64,000 nucleotides of DNA from Halocafeteria seosinensis (GCA_001687465.1 LVLI01000263.1:1-64000), one strand, 5' to 3'; counted from the stretch's first letter, positions 50,276 to 61,902 are shown. Notes: generated by a model not told the origin, from the letters alone. Translations and numbers: made by a program.

Positions 50276-50786
50276 TATAGGTGCAGAGTTCGCGTGCACG
50301 GCGCTGAGAATTGTGTCACCTCCTCCACTTCGAGCCACCGCGTTCGTTCGAACCGAGCACTTGGTAAAGTAAAAGCTCCAGCAGAGGAAAAATTCGTATA
50401 CTCCCAACGACTGCCAGAGATGCAACTATATCAATGAAACAGCGTTTTATTGGGGCGCAAATGACCTCGCTCAAGAACTTCAACCACCTGGAACGGCACC
50501 GCTAGTGAGTGCACTCCTATAACGAAAATCAGTCGTGCACGAGCGTTTTCCAAGCTTTAGATTTTATCTGTGTTCAACCCTCTCGATAAGTTGTTCGCGG
50601 CGTATGAGTCTCGCGCATAAACCAGTGGCGTTATAACTCGACGAAAAGTTTGTCCGGTTATAGTGGAAGTCTTTAAAAGTTCAGATAGGTGAAGTTTTCG
50701 TGTTGTTGTGTGGCAATGCGGTTGCAGGAAGATGTTTCGCTCGTCGAAGAGAAGCTTACTTGCTCTACATTAGTGCAGCGCTAGCC
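50276..50786. promoter_or_regulatory. Divergent promoter region, DPH3 / Twinkle
   Basis: This 511-nt spacer lies between divergent genes. The last 90 nt upstream of the Twinkle ATG are open in frame but contain no ATG. Confidence 0.45.
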
Positions 50787-53222
50787 ATGATTCGGTGGAA
50801 ACATGCTCTGTTACAAGTGGCAAGGAGCGTCGAGATAGGTGCATCTGGACCTAGGAGTGTCGGCTATGTACTAGGACGCCATTCTCTTGAGAAAGCAAGA
50901 AAATGTGCTACCCCGTTCGTTGCCTCCATGTCATACTCGGCGGATTCAAAGCCGCAAATTTCTGCAGAGTTGCAGTCGCGTGATTGGGACTATAGGGTAA
51001 GTTCCATTGGAGAGGATGAACGTAGTTCCGAGTCACCGTGCACATGTTTGAAATGAATCTGCATGATGAACAGGAAAACATGACCCACTTCATGGTTAAG
51101 GTATGATACCATATTTGCTGCATAGTATTGGTAGACGTTGTATTGATTGTTGCTACGCTGTGCACCGCAGAAGTGTCCTTTGTGCACGAAGGGGGGATTC
51201 GATAAAGTGGATAATCAGTATAAATTGTATATCCAAAAGCATACAGGAGCATTCTACTGTCATAGGTGTGGGGAAAATGGCAGTTGGCACTCGTTCTTGG
51301 AAAGGATAGTAAGTAGTGACCTTGAGGCGTCCCGCGACAACGAGATTTGGTAACTGCTCGCTGCCTACTCAGGAAGGGGAAAGCACTACGGGCTCACCCG
51401 ATGGACCGAAAGAAGCCACGCGGCGTGGAGGAATTACCAATTTGGAAGTGAGTGTACACCTACGTCGCTTGCTCTAATTTTGAAGATGCACGTGGGGCCG
51501 ACACAATCAATATGCAGGATGTGGTATTGGCAGCGAAACAATTGCACGGAAACCCAGACTTCGGTGACGTTAAAAAATACTTGTTGGAGGAGCGAGGCAT
51601 CGGGCATTCTGTTTTGTGCGACTATCTTGTGGGTGCCTGTGATTGGCATTTTCGATCTGAAAGCGACGAGTACGAGCCGCACGAGTCTGTAGTATTTCCC
51701 TGGCTGAGTGTGAAGAACGGCAAAGTGGTATTTCATCGAGCCAAAGTTCGTTCCGTATCAACCAAGTCCTCGATGAGTTTAACTCCGCCTGGAGGGCATT
51801 GGGGAGTATTTGGAGCTCACTTAATAGACCCTAATATGAAAGAAGTGGTGCTTACTGAAGGAGAATTTGATGCAATGGCGGTCCGGGAAGGTACTGGCTT
51901 GCCTGCGGTATCTTTGCCGAACGGCTGCCATTCATTTCCAAAAGATATTCTTCCATTCTTTAAGCAGTTCGAGCGGATTTACTTGTGGATGGATGAAGAT
52001 GATGCGGGTGAAAAAGGAACCCACAAGCTCGCACAACTGTTTGGCAAAGCCGTGACGAGAATCATTAAGCCGTCAGAGTTGGGCTTGGAATGTAAAGATG
52101 CCAATGAAGCATTGCTCCGCGGATTTCATATGCGCGAAATAATTGAAAACGCCCGATCACTTCCGCACTCGTCGTTGATCTCGGCTGGGAATTTGCTAGA
52201 AAATATGCGTGCGGAGGAACGCGCGAATGCGAAAAAGATCACTCCTTACACAGTACTGCCTTCCTTACAGAAATTAACTAAAGGATTTCGCTTAGGTGAA
52301 TTAACTATAGTAACTGGACCAACAGGCAGTGGGAAGACTACGCTCTTATCCCAACTAAGTCTAGACACTTGTGCCCAGGGAATCAAAACTTTGTGGGGTA
52401 GTTTTGAAATTAAGAATACGCAGCTGCTGTCGACGATGTGTTGTCAACTTGCCGGCAGGACACAGAATATGGGTATAGACGACCTTCCGTTGCACTTCCT
52501 TAATTATTTCGGGTCTACGGATACTACAAAGGTTCTCGATGCAATGGCTTATGCTGTATCAGTTCAAGGTGTGCAACACATTATCCTGGACAACCTCCAG
52601 TTTATGATGGGGGACGAGGCACATAAAGGCTTTGAACGATTTGACTACCAAGATAAAATGATTGGAAAATTTCGAAGGTTTGCTACTGAGCACGATGTTC
52701 ACGTATCGCTCGTTATCCATCCCAGAAAAGAACCTTATGGTCAAGCGTTGTCTCTGTCAAGCGTTTTTGGGAGCGCTAAAGCTACCCAAGAAGCAGACAA
52801 TGTCTTTATCGTTCAAACTGTAGCAGACGTAAGAGCGCATCGCATGATTGAGTAAAAATACTGTCGTAATGTATTGATGTTTTTTTTTGTTTTTGCAGGG
52901 TAAATACGTCGATGTGCGTAAAAACCGATATGATGGTTCCGTCGGGTCCATTCAAGTCAAGTTTGATCAGCAGTCGAAGAACTTTATAGAGGATGGAACA
53001 GAGCTCCCACTCTTGCAATCATCATCTCCCCTTGAGGCGAAGAGTGCGGCGGCAAAACCTCAGGGCGAAGTCCCTGTAGCTACAGATCTTGGATCAGCTT
53101 TACACGATATAACCGAAGCACTGCTTCAGTTTGACGGAAAGCAAAATAGCCGGACTCAGGAGCATAAAAAGGATAGGAAGCGAGAACGTGGCTTTTGGGA
53201 GCAATCTATAATTGAGCAATAA
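50787..53222 (+). CDS. TWNK: Twinkle-type organellar primase-helicase
   Basis: Six exons (50787-50996, 51074-51100, 51171-51308, 51373-51447, 51518-52828, 52899-53222) give 694 residues. Twinkle is the T7 gp4-like replicative DNA helicase of mitochondria or plastids. The zinc-binding primase domain keeps its four cysteines (CPLC about 81-84, CHRC about 109-112). The TOPRIM fold has TEGEFDA (about 263-269) and DEDDAG (about 309-314). The RecA-like helicase has Walker A GPTGSGKTT (about 417-425), DNLQFM and VIHPRKE. Retained primase residues suggest dual primase and helicase activity, as in plants and unlike animals. The N-terminus (MIRWKHALLQVARSV) fits an import signal. Confidence 0.94.
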
Positions 53223-53346
53223 TTCATGGATTGGTCTTCGTAGATCTCTCTTTATCATCTCAATTAACTTAGCCACCGCATTGGTTAACAACGTCCAAAC
53301 TATAGAAGAGACCTTCACTGTGAATAAGAATCATCCACCTAATGTG

Positions 53347-55154
53347 TCAGTGAGCCCATCTGCAAAATACGCACGCATCCGGTAAACGTCTGGGTACCGG
53401 TATTGACTACAACCAACTGGGTACTCTACTCACATCTTCAAGATTCGATCTTTGCTTCCGCTAGCAACGTGGGTACCGGCAGGGCTCCAGTCCAAAGCGA
53501 AAACTTCGTCGGCGTGACCAGGTAAGGTGTGGAGAGCCTTTGTTGACGCTTTATTGCCTACCTCCCAAACCTTGACGGTACTATCTTTGGATCCGCTGGC
53601 TATGTATCGGCTATCAGGAGACCAAGCTACTTGATATACTGCCCCCACGTGCCCGTGTAGTGTTGCAATATGATTACCATTCATTCCATTCCAAATCTTT
53701 ATCTTTTTATCAAAGCTAGCACTAGCCAAAAATCTCCTATCTGGAGAAAATAGCAAGTGATTTACCGGTTGCTGGTGGCCTGTCAAACGAGAAACAGGTT
53801 TCGAGCTCGTCTCCGGATGCCACATGAACAATGTACAGTCGTCACTTCCTGACACAAGTACTTCTCCAGTCTCCCTCCTTGCTTCAGCGTATGTCTTTTG
53901 CGCTACGTCGCTAAGGTCACTATCATCTTTCAACGGCGTTTCAGTCACTTTTCTCATTGCAAATTCCGTGTTCAATGCCAGTGTATTTATCCGGTGGGCA
54001 TGTCCTTTCAACGTTCGGATTAATTTTGGCTGATGGGACCAAAAGAGAAGGAGAAGAAAGGTCAGAAAAACAATCGCAAGTGTCGCACCGGTTGCCGACA
54101 CAACTCACCTTGTCTTCATTGACGCTCCACACTAGAATCGTCCTGTCACGAGAGGCAGTGTACATGAGACCTGTACCTCCCCATTTCACGCATTCAATAG
54201 AGTCTGTGTGGCCACTCAACGAGAATTCAAAATTCCCCGTTCGAACATTCCAAACTCTCACTGTGGAGTCTTTGGAAGAGCTGGCTATTCTCTCACAAAA
54301 TCCCTTCACGTGCAACGGTTCCCACGAAAGCGATGTCACCCATTTCTTGTGACCTCTTAATGGGGAGCATACCTCTTTTCCGTCTTCTGGACTCCATACT
54401 CGTAGCTGCCCTGTCTTATCTGCTGAAGCAAAGTACTTTCCATCAGGGGAAAAGGCAGTACATAGAACGTGGGATGAGTGTCCTTTGCAAACGAATTTGG
54501 GAGTGGCCGTGGCAACATCCCAGAACCTTACAACGGCATCACCGCCACCGCTTGCAAGATACTTTCCATTGGGGGAAAAATGAACATGAAGAATCGCGTC
54601 AGTGTGTCCTGGAAGAGAGGCTGTGCATCTGGTTACAGGTCTAACCCGGAACTGTGCGAGTGGTTGGTATTTGACCTTCATTACATGTTCAGTGGATAAG
54701 CTCAAGCTCTCTGCTGTATTTCTAAGAGAATCACTTATTTCATTATCGTTAACGAAAAAGGCGTAAGGGCGGGTCTTCTCCACGTCTGGCTTAACTTCAA
54801 ACAGTAGCTTCTGGAGCTGCGCAGGCGTAACATCCGCCGGTACATCCATTTGCGGACCTTCTATGTTGCCCTGTGGTGAGAAACAAAATGTCCTCTCTTT
54901 GCTGCAAATAAGACGCGCCAAAGTCAACAGAACTTACTTGATCATCCTGGAGCTGTATGAGAAGGGTATCGATGGCAGCATATTCGCTCGTCTTGTCTTG
55001 GCTAGCTGACACAGACTGCATTGTCAAATCACAAACGATTGTTTCTCTGTCACATACGACCGCGCTGACGATGAAATGTATTCACCTTTTGTGACTTGGA
55101 ATCTGCTCCCGCAGAACTCTCATTCTGACGAGTACGCTTGCCTGTAGCACTCAT
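53347..55154 (-). CDS. NLE1: Notchless/Rsa4 WD40 ribosome-biogenesis protein
   Basis: Five exons (55154-55086, 55015-54938, 54870-54109, 54029-53434, 53359-53347) give 505 residues. NLE1/Rsa4 sits on pre-60S particles and is the substrate that the Rea1/midasin AAA motor pulls on. The N-terminal NLE domain (about 50-115) ends in YQPLAQFRVRPVTRCTASL, which matches the family closely. Eight WD40 repeats follow (SSSKDSTVRVWN, YTASRDRTILVW, SASFDKKIKIWNG, SGSKDRILKIW). The last exon is only 13 nt and restores the terminal IW of the last repeat before the stop; without it the protein would stop early. Confidence 0.93.
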
Positions 55155-55624
55155 TCTGCTACGGATTGGGTAGCAATGGTTGAGCTGAGAAGTACGAGGG
55201 TCACACACGTACACACGAGAATGAGCACTTGCTGATGCAACAGTATATTTACTATTTGCACGTCTCGTGGCGTATTACATGTCAACAACAGCGCCAATAT
55301 TTCCTATTAAAGCCTTAATTCAAAGGGCCTTCCAAGCTTCAATAAGTCTCCAGGTTGTGAAGTAATCAGAGCAAGTTTGACTCAAAGCGACCAAAATTGA
55401 TGAGCATATCAACCTACCAATTCCTTTACTATCTGCCCATATGTTGCGCTTTATGCTTTCATTTACTAGTAGTATACTCTAGAAGAATATCGGACGAGAA
55501 TAATCTATCCAGTCCCAAAAGCACGAAACCGCATCGTGCGTTTCTCTCCACTTCCAAAATATAGCGACTTGCCAACTCGAAAGGACCAAGCGGCAAAACC
55601 ATGTTACCTTATCTCGTGAACTCC
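55155..55624. other. Spacer upstream of Notchless
   Basis: This 470-nt region lies between two minus-strand genes and should hold the Notchless promoter. No other feature could be supported. Confidence 0.45.
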
Positions 55625-56411
55625 TCAAGAAGAGCAATCAGCTCGCTGATATATCGCTTTCAGTCGTTCCTGTATCTGCTTGCCATGCATTCGAGATGAT
55701 ACGGCCCTGGCGTCAGCATAACCACTCTCGGTGGACATCTCTGTATCCTCTTCCTCCGCGATTGGGACATTTTCTTCTGAGTCATCTATCCTTGGTTCCG
55801 TATTTGAGAATTCGGCAATGTTCTTCTCGTAGCATTTGAGTAGTCTAGCAAGTTCTGTATCGATGTCTGCACGTCGGCGTGCTTTGACTTTCGACGGTAA
55901 CTCCAGGAGTATACTGTCGAGTTCCTTGACTCCATTGACATATCTGCAAAACCATAGTCGTATAAAGTTGTTTCTTCATAAGGGAAATAGGGCTTTTCGC
56001 ATCATACGTACTCATCGTCACTAGTGCTTGCCAGCATCTTGTCCAAAGTAGAATCGATGCGCTGTCGCAGTTTACTGAACGAAGCCGAAGCAATGAGACA
56101 CTTCCAAGCCGTTATAAAGGAAATTATCGACTATTTTGCAGCTGCTACCTTACGTTTCGTCTAGTTCCGTATGGTCCTCCTTCTCGTCCTTCTCCTGTGT
56201 TTCGGGCTCATCGGGGAGAAATGCCGTGCTGCGTCGAACCGCATCCAGATCGACCTTGTCGAATTGTGGCGGTGCAGGGCATATAGAGTTCTCCCCTGAC
56301 ACGAAAGATCAGCACAGTCAACTACGATAAACCGCGGAAATTAGGGAACTGTAGCTACTACTTACGATAGAGTCGATAGAATGGAGGAGGTGGTGCAGTC
56401 ACATTCAGCAT
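55625..56411 (-). CDS. Acidic helical protein, possibly MED7-like
   Basis: Four exons (56411-56366, 56295-56154, 56074-56012, 55943-55625) give 189 residues. The N-terminus LNVTAPPPPFYRLYRENS recalls the Pro-rich start of Mediator subunit MED7 (PPPP then aromatic residues). The rest is two helical blocks (KLRQRIDSTLDKMLAS and VNGVKELDSILLELPSKVKA) and an acidic linker. The key NEYRPHQ segment of MED7 is absent, so the assignment is weak. Other small nuclear coiled-coil proteins are equally possible. The exon frame is continuous, which supports a real gene. Confidence 0.6.
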
Positions 56412-56723
56412 TGTAGGTACGGATAGTGGCCGACTCAGAAGAGCGTATCCATTGCACAAATCGGCATGGAAATGGGCAGATCCACATCGGCTCCATGTCA
56501 GGTTATCAATCTATACTCACCGTACGCTCTGAACAAGGGCGAACCCCTGGACGTCGCAACGTGCAAGTTGGATCACGCCGCGTGATTCACGCGGCATGGC
56601 ACCTTCACAACCACATCGGTGTTTGACACAACGCCAAGGTACAACCGTAGTGTTAGATTTAGTATAGGGTTGGTTCTAGTTTCTCTTGTATATAGCTCCA
56701 GAGTTAGTCGTTCCACTCACAAG
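56412..56723. promoter_or_regulatory. Divergent promoter region, MED7-like / TRMT10
   Basis: This 312-nt spacer lies between divergent genes. No further feature was seen. Confidence 0.45.
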
Positions 56724-57873
56724 ATGGACTTGAAAAGTTTCCTTGTGCTATCGCTCTATGTGGCTGGAATTCTGAGACGTCGGCGGCAATATGCCCAGGA
56801 CCCGAAATATGGGTTAGCGGTGAGCAATATACACGGAAAGCGCAGTCATAAGCGATACCTGAGACTTCAAGAGCAAAAGAAGGAAGGGACGTTGAAACAG
56901 AAGCAGCAAAAGGAGAAGAAGAAATGGAAGGACTTTTTGATGGCAATGTCGGAAGGTGAGGCCCCCCGAATGGTCACTTCGGTCTGTATATTATCGACGT
57001 GAGCAAAGTTATGCCTGATGACTTCACAGACGAGAGAAAACAATATGTGCTGAATCGGAGGGATTTAGTGGAACTACGGAAAGTATGTCGCGATAAATTT
57101 CCGCAGTGACCATGCGCTCCCCATAGCATCACATTTGAACTCCTCCAGAGACGAACACGAGAAGCGTTCGCCGTGGGCCTCAAGCTCTGTATTGACCTAT
57201 CATATGCATCGTATACTCACGATAGAGTAAGTTTAAAGCTAATGTAGCCGTTTCCTCATCACGTGGAATTGCGCTTATATCTCTTGGGGCAGGAGCGCAA
57301 TAGTCTGTATAGGCAGATACAACGAGGGTGGGGAGCGAACCGAAAAGCTCAATCCCCAGTGGCAATATATCTGACTTCTTGTACGCCTGAACTGCGTGCT
57401 GAATTACAACCGAGGGGGCTGAACGGCTGGGAGGTAGTAACCTACCACGAGAAATTCGATGCAGTATTTCCAGAAGGCGATATCATTTATTTAACTCCAG
57501 ACTCGCCTAATGTTCTTCAAGAACTCAGCGAATCTAAAATTTACGTCATCGGAGGCGTCGTTGACCGTCCTATCCGTAAAGTAAGTACCTCCCAGTCCGC
57601 CGGGTTATTTTCTTGGACTCAAGAATCTGCGACCCGCAGAACATTGCTCTCGAAAGAGCACGCGAATCTCAAGTACACCACGCGCGTTTACCAATTCCTG
57701 AATATACTGAGCTGAGTCCTGGCGCGAGTGTGCTCAATATCAATACGTTGATAGAGATTATGGCGTATTGGCACTCCTGTCGCAACTGGAAAGAAGCGAT
57801 TGAGCGGGCTCTTCCACAGCGGTACATCGCTACAGCGCGAAAGAAGAAACGTCAAGCGCTCAGTTCCCCTTGA
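56724..57873 (+). CDS. TRMT10: tRNA (guanine-N1)-methyltransferase TRMT10 type
   Basis: Five exons (56724-56955, 57030-57082, 57149-57226, 57293-57580, 57640-57873) give 294 residues. TRM10 enzymes methylate N1 of purine 9 in tRNA with SAM, using a SPOUT fold. Family motifs are LCIDLSYASY, VAIYLTS, IIYLTPDSPNVL and SKIYVIGGVVDRPI, then ARLPIPEY and NWKEAIERALP. A Lys/Arg/Gln-rich helix precedes the domain. The final acceptor was placed at cccgcag because the nearer AG would break the frame. The N-terminal 30 residues (hydrophobic then Arg-rich) are less certain. The 3' end overlaps REXO4 by 14 nt on the opposite strand. Confidence 0.92.
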
Positions 57874-58963
57874 TCCAACTCATACCTTGCTTCAAAAGCG
57901 TTTCGGCAGATGACACGGCCATCCTAGAATCCATTTTCTTCGAACGCTTTTTGAATGGTTTGGAACCATTATGTTGCTTTTGTTGACGTTGCCTCTTCTG
58001 CGGCACTGGACGCTCCTTTATCGTCGGATCACCCGATTGTGCACCACTGGCTGCGCTTGCACTTGCAGTTGCACTCGCAGCACCCCCGTTTTCCTTCTTC
58101 GTCCGTTTTGGTTTTGTCTTGTTTTCTAAAGACTCCAATTCCGGGACAAGTGGCGGTTTGCTTTTCTTCCTAATGGATAGCTCCCAATGGCGTCTCAAAT
58201 GTTTATAAATGCGTAGGGCTGCGATTGCATCTTCTGCTGGATTGTGCTCGCCCGTTTGTATATGCTGCCCTGTAATATATTTCGCAAGAGTTTTCAGCTT
58301 CCGTGGCCGCAACTTGCCAGTCCTGGTTTTGCGCATCAATGGGGGATACTTCGCGGTATCCCTTATTTGTTTTCGAGGATGGTCCAACATGAGCGCTTTG
58401 AAATCACTGTTAAGACCGTGTCCGATAAGTATCCGTCCGTCAAGCATATCCGCCACTTCCTTTTGTACCGTCTTGAAATTCCTAGCATTTTTTAGGCTGT
58501 TTGGCGTTATTCCGCTGACGTGAGTTCGGTAGTCTGTTACACCCTCAATTGTTTGGACGTATTTAAGATACACGATCTCCTCATTGAAGTTTACGATGCA
58601 GACTTGCGCTAGAGCGGACCTGCTCTTTGTACCCACTCCTACCTGCATGCGCAATATCAATGTGCAAAAATACACTTAACCAGTGTAATCGTGCTATGCG
58701 TACCATTTCACAGTCTAGGGCAAGCATCTGCGTAGGCTTTCCGGTGACTTCCGTCGGTATCGATGCAGCGGCGGCTATTGCTTCGGTGTCAGTTTTGTGT
58801 TCATCGTTTCTGCATTAATTCAGATAGAGGAGACAATTCAATCTGCTAACATTTTTTAGAGGTTTCAGTAGAGTGTCATATATACTACATACGACGTATC
58901 CTTGAGCTTATTTTGGATGGAAGAGGCACCAATTTTTCGTGCTAGCTTGAACCAGTTCGACAT
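57860..58963 (-). CDS. REXO4: REXO4/Rex4-type 3'-5' exonuclease
   Basis: Three exons (58963-58893, 58809-58704, 58642-57860) give 319 residues. REXO4 is a nucleolar DEDDh exonuclease linked to pre-rRNA processing. Exo I is LALDCEMVGVG. The middle is GVTDYRTHVSGITP, Exo II is ILIGHGLNSDFKAL, and the Exo III region is EHNPAEDAIAALRIY; together these carry the acidic catalytic residues and histidine. IRDTAKYPPLM is typical. The C-terminus is a basic tail (KKRSKKMDSR) suited to nucleolar targeting. The stop lies inside the TRMT10 coding end. Confidence 0.94.
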
Positions 58964-59316
58964 CTTCTCCTTTGGTTCCTTTGCCGCACAAACTTCCTAT
59001 TCGATTTCACGGCAGAAAAAAAGTAGGATCGAAGCTACTTCAGTTGAGCGCTCAAGTCTGCATATCTGAAACTAACAAGTGTTTATAGTCTGGCGTCAGC
59101 AGGCTGACGAAGTTGAAGTATGGACGCCTGACTCCGGTAGGAGAACAACAACGTCTTTATCGTTAATTGACTCAGGCTGAGGATTGATGGAAAGCATGTA
59201 TACATATCGATAGCACGATTCACTTAATATTTTAACAAAGGCCAGGTATTTCACCCTTCACTTCGAGTAGAAACAGGAGGCAGCCGCGGTTTATTTGTAG
59301 CCAGTTTGGTGGGACA
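58964..59316. promoter_or_regulatory. Divergent promoter region, REXO4 / DPY30-like
   Basis: This 353-nt spacer lies between divergent genes. Nothing else was seen. Confidence 0.45.
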
Positions 59317-59604
59317 ATGGATTCCATGATTTCAGCAGAACATCGAGGGACGAAAGATTATCTGATGTCCGTACGTATTGTTCACTTTTGTGTTCAAACT
59401 TTATTCATACATGAGTCCTATTTTCAACCTATCATCCGACTGGTTCGGCTGCAGGAAATCGGTCCACATCTCGCGGAGGCGTTGGCGAAATTGGCCATTG
59501 AAAGGCCGCCACAACCCTTGCAGTGGCTGAGTGATTACTTCCATAACCTGTCCGAAGAGACGGGAGAATCCCAAGTAAAGGATAAACACAACTGGGATGA
59601 ATGA
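59317..59604 (+). CDS. DPY30-motif small protein
   Basis: Two exons (59317-59370, 59455-59604) give 67 residues. The Dpy-30 helix-helix dimerisation motif is visible: TKDYLMSEIGPHLAEALAKL, then AIERPPQPLQWLSDYF. This motif forms an X-type bundle that docks an amphipathic helix of a partner. DPY30 itself serves MLL/COMPASS histone methyltransferases, and similar motifs occur in axonemal radial-spoke and adenylate-kinase-type proteins. The short length fits a DPY30 orthologue, but the context does not decide between chromatin and axoneme. Confidence 0.8.
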   Translation: MDSMISAEHRGTKDYLMSVRIVHFCVQTLFIHESYFQPIIRLVRLQEIGPHLAEALAKLAIERPPQPLQWLSDYFHNLSEETGESQVKDKHNWDE

Positions 59605-59692
59605 TAAACTCTACGTATCAACACAAGAAAGAGTTTGCAAGCAGACACTCCAAAAACATCAGCGACAGTGTAACATTCAATATTTATGCAAT

Positions 59693-60500
59693 TCACTTAA
59701 GCAAGTCCCAGCCACCGGATTGCAATAAAGATGCTGCTTCAGAATTCACTACCGCCCCTCTGTACGGGTTATCCGACTCGCTTTCGCGTTGGCGTTTCTT
59801 ACGCTTTTTCGATTTCTTGGTGGGTTCCGACGGTTGATCCTCGGACACAGGATGGGGCTTGTTTCCCACGATTCTGGAAGCAAAGCAAACAGTTTATAAG
59901 GAAACAGTAATTACATGTAAAGAATATACTATCCAATATCGGTTGTTATGTACTCACATTGTCGAAGCGAGAGAAGCCGCCAAAGAGGCATCCAGCGTTA
60001 CTCGTTCAATTTTACCGAGCCATCTCCCACATCGTTTTAGGCGTTCTCCTATAGATGCCACACATGTTAGCAAAGCAAGAGTTTCGCGGACGAAGCGGAC
60101 AGAACCCATTTCAGTCCCAAGGTGTCTGTACAGTCGTGTGGTACTGGTCAGCAAGAACGTAGCTGCAGGGAGACTGTGTTGCTTACCTTGCTGCAAGGTG
60201 CAAGCGTTTGAATGCTTCCTTATATAAGGCGTTCAGGGCATTCTTGCTTTGCTGGCCTTGTGTTTGCATCGTAGTTTCAGCTTCCTTGGCATTGGCACTT
60301 AGCGATTCGGTAGCCTTCACAGTCCGCAGGCATGATTTATATGCATTCGCTGATGCCCGAAAATACAACGTACGACGGTGCTGGTTTTTCAACTTGTACA
60401 TGTATCCTTGCATCGTCTTGAGCTCTTGGCGTAGCTCATGGATCTGCTTGTCGATCTGCCGTAAAGAGAGGTTGATTTCAGATTCGTTCTGTTGCTCCAT
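59693..60500 (-). CDS. Coiled-coil basic protein, unknown
   Basis: Three exons (60500-60187, 60125-59958, 59873-59693) give 220 residues. I do not recognise the family. The first 90 residues are a coiled coil (SEINLSLRQIDKQIHELRQE). A middle helical region follows (VRETLALLTCVASIGERLKR), then a strongly basic nuclear-localisation-like stretch (KKSKKRKKRQR). A final ESDNPYRGAVVNSEAASLLQ segment might be a conserved motif. It is probably nuclear or nucleolar. It converges on the DPY30-like gene with 88 nt between stops. Confidence 0.75.
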
Positions 60501-61227
60501 GTTCCATAGTCCTGTGTCTCTGCTACAGCCACCCTACCACACACACAGCCGTCAGAAGTTGGTGTCGTCCCTCTTCATTGTTGCAAGATGACAAACAGAA
60601 GACGTTAGTTCTTTCAAGTTTAAATTAAGGAACGCGGCTCAGTATTCCGGAATCCAGATTAGCGGCAGCTACTTCAACGTAGGTGGTGCAACTTCAGGCC
60701 GAGGTTTTTGTGGATTCAACTTCAGGTCCTACACGTAGTTATAGGAGATCTTGTGTATTCAACTCCAACTATATATATAAGTACCCGTTAGCCGAGACTA
60801 CTAGTTATTTTGTGACCCACTTGTCTACGCCAAGTTTGTGACCGCATACTACCTATGGATGGGTAGCACCTCGACCAATACAGATGGGTTAAATGGACGA
60901 ATGGGATGGATAAGGAACTCCTTAAGAAGAGACAGTTCCCAGATACCAATAAATTAGGTCATCTTCGTATGTGCATTCATGTTTTCTGAAACGCTCTAAC
61001 TGGTCAGCTCAGCAGAGGGTTGCTTGTTTTGCAGTAGCTGAGTCTTCCATGATACGCATGGTCCTCCTTAGGGAATACAACCACCATAGAGGGTGAGGAA
61101 ATAAACAAGCGCTGCTCGCAGTGGGTAGGAAATTCCAGAGCAATAAATACAGAGGGTGAAGCTTTCCAATGCAGCGCGGGCGACACATTCAACCTCGCTG
61201 TTTTCCCTGCATACTAGCACTCGATTC
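60501..61227. other. Spacer between two minus-strand genes
   Basis: This 727-nt region has a TATA-like tract at 60771-60780, about 270 nt upstream of the coiled-coil gene start. No gene or RNA could be supported. Confidence 0.45.
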
Positions 61228-61902
61228 CTATCCCTCCGCGGCCTTCATTTCTTTCCCAACTTCTTTCAGTTGGGAAACATTGACGCCGTCTATAGACTTC
61301 CCGAGGAACTGAAGACGACTCACATTGATATTGTCTTCATCAGGATTGTCGAAAAACAAATGCAAACTAGTAACTGCATAAAGACGACAGAGATCCTACT
61401 TCATTTGTCCTCGACGCTATACCTCCGAATACCGCTTACCTTGCTGGAACTTCGTGAAACGAGTTTCCAAAGATTTACCTTCTCTGGTTAAGTTAGCATC
61501 GTGCAAATCAAACGATTGGGTTGCAGGTTCATCTTCTACCTCTTCGAAGCCTACAGTGGGTTTGTTGACGAAGACTTTCATGGCAGCCGGTCTGGGCTTG
61601 CCTTCGGGGGCTTCTACCTTGATAGCGCGTAGTCTAACAGGAGACCGAAAAGGGATATAAACAATTAACTGATCATCCGCATCGCTTGTTAAACATGCCC
61701 CACCTGCATTTGACAACATAGTTTGAACCACATCGAAGTTTCTCCAAGTCAGAATCCCCGTACCTCCACGAAGGATCCCCTTCCATTCGTTTTCTTGTTT
61801 GACATTCAGCGCATAAGTACTGTTAGTGTCAATGGAGTTTAGCAGATCCTCCATTCCTGTGGCGTTGCCCGCCGCTGAGCCTCCTTCTTGCGCTTCCGCC
61901 AT
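61228..61902 (-). CDS. PITHD1: PITH-domain protein (PITHD1-like)
   Basis: Two exons (61902-61440, 61373-61228) give 202 residues. The PITH domain is a jelly-roll fold that binds the 26S proteasome in thioredoxin-like TXNL1. Recognisable parts are MEDLLNSIDTNSTYALNVKQ, LTSDADDQLIVYIPF, VRLRAIKVEAPEGKPRPAAM and VTSLHLFFDNPDEDNINVSR. No thioredoxin domain precedes it, so it resembles PITHD1. The acceptor was chosen to keep the frame into SLHLFF. Confidence 0.92.

Noticed and set aside
50698-50786. Upstream extension of the Twinkle frame
   Set aside because: The frame is open but has no ATG; the first ATG at 50787 gives a plausible import signal.
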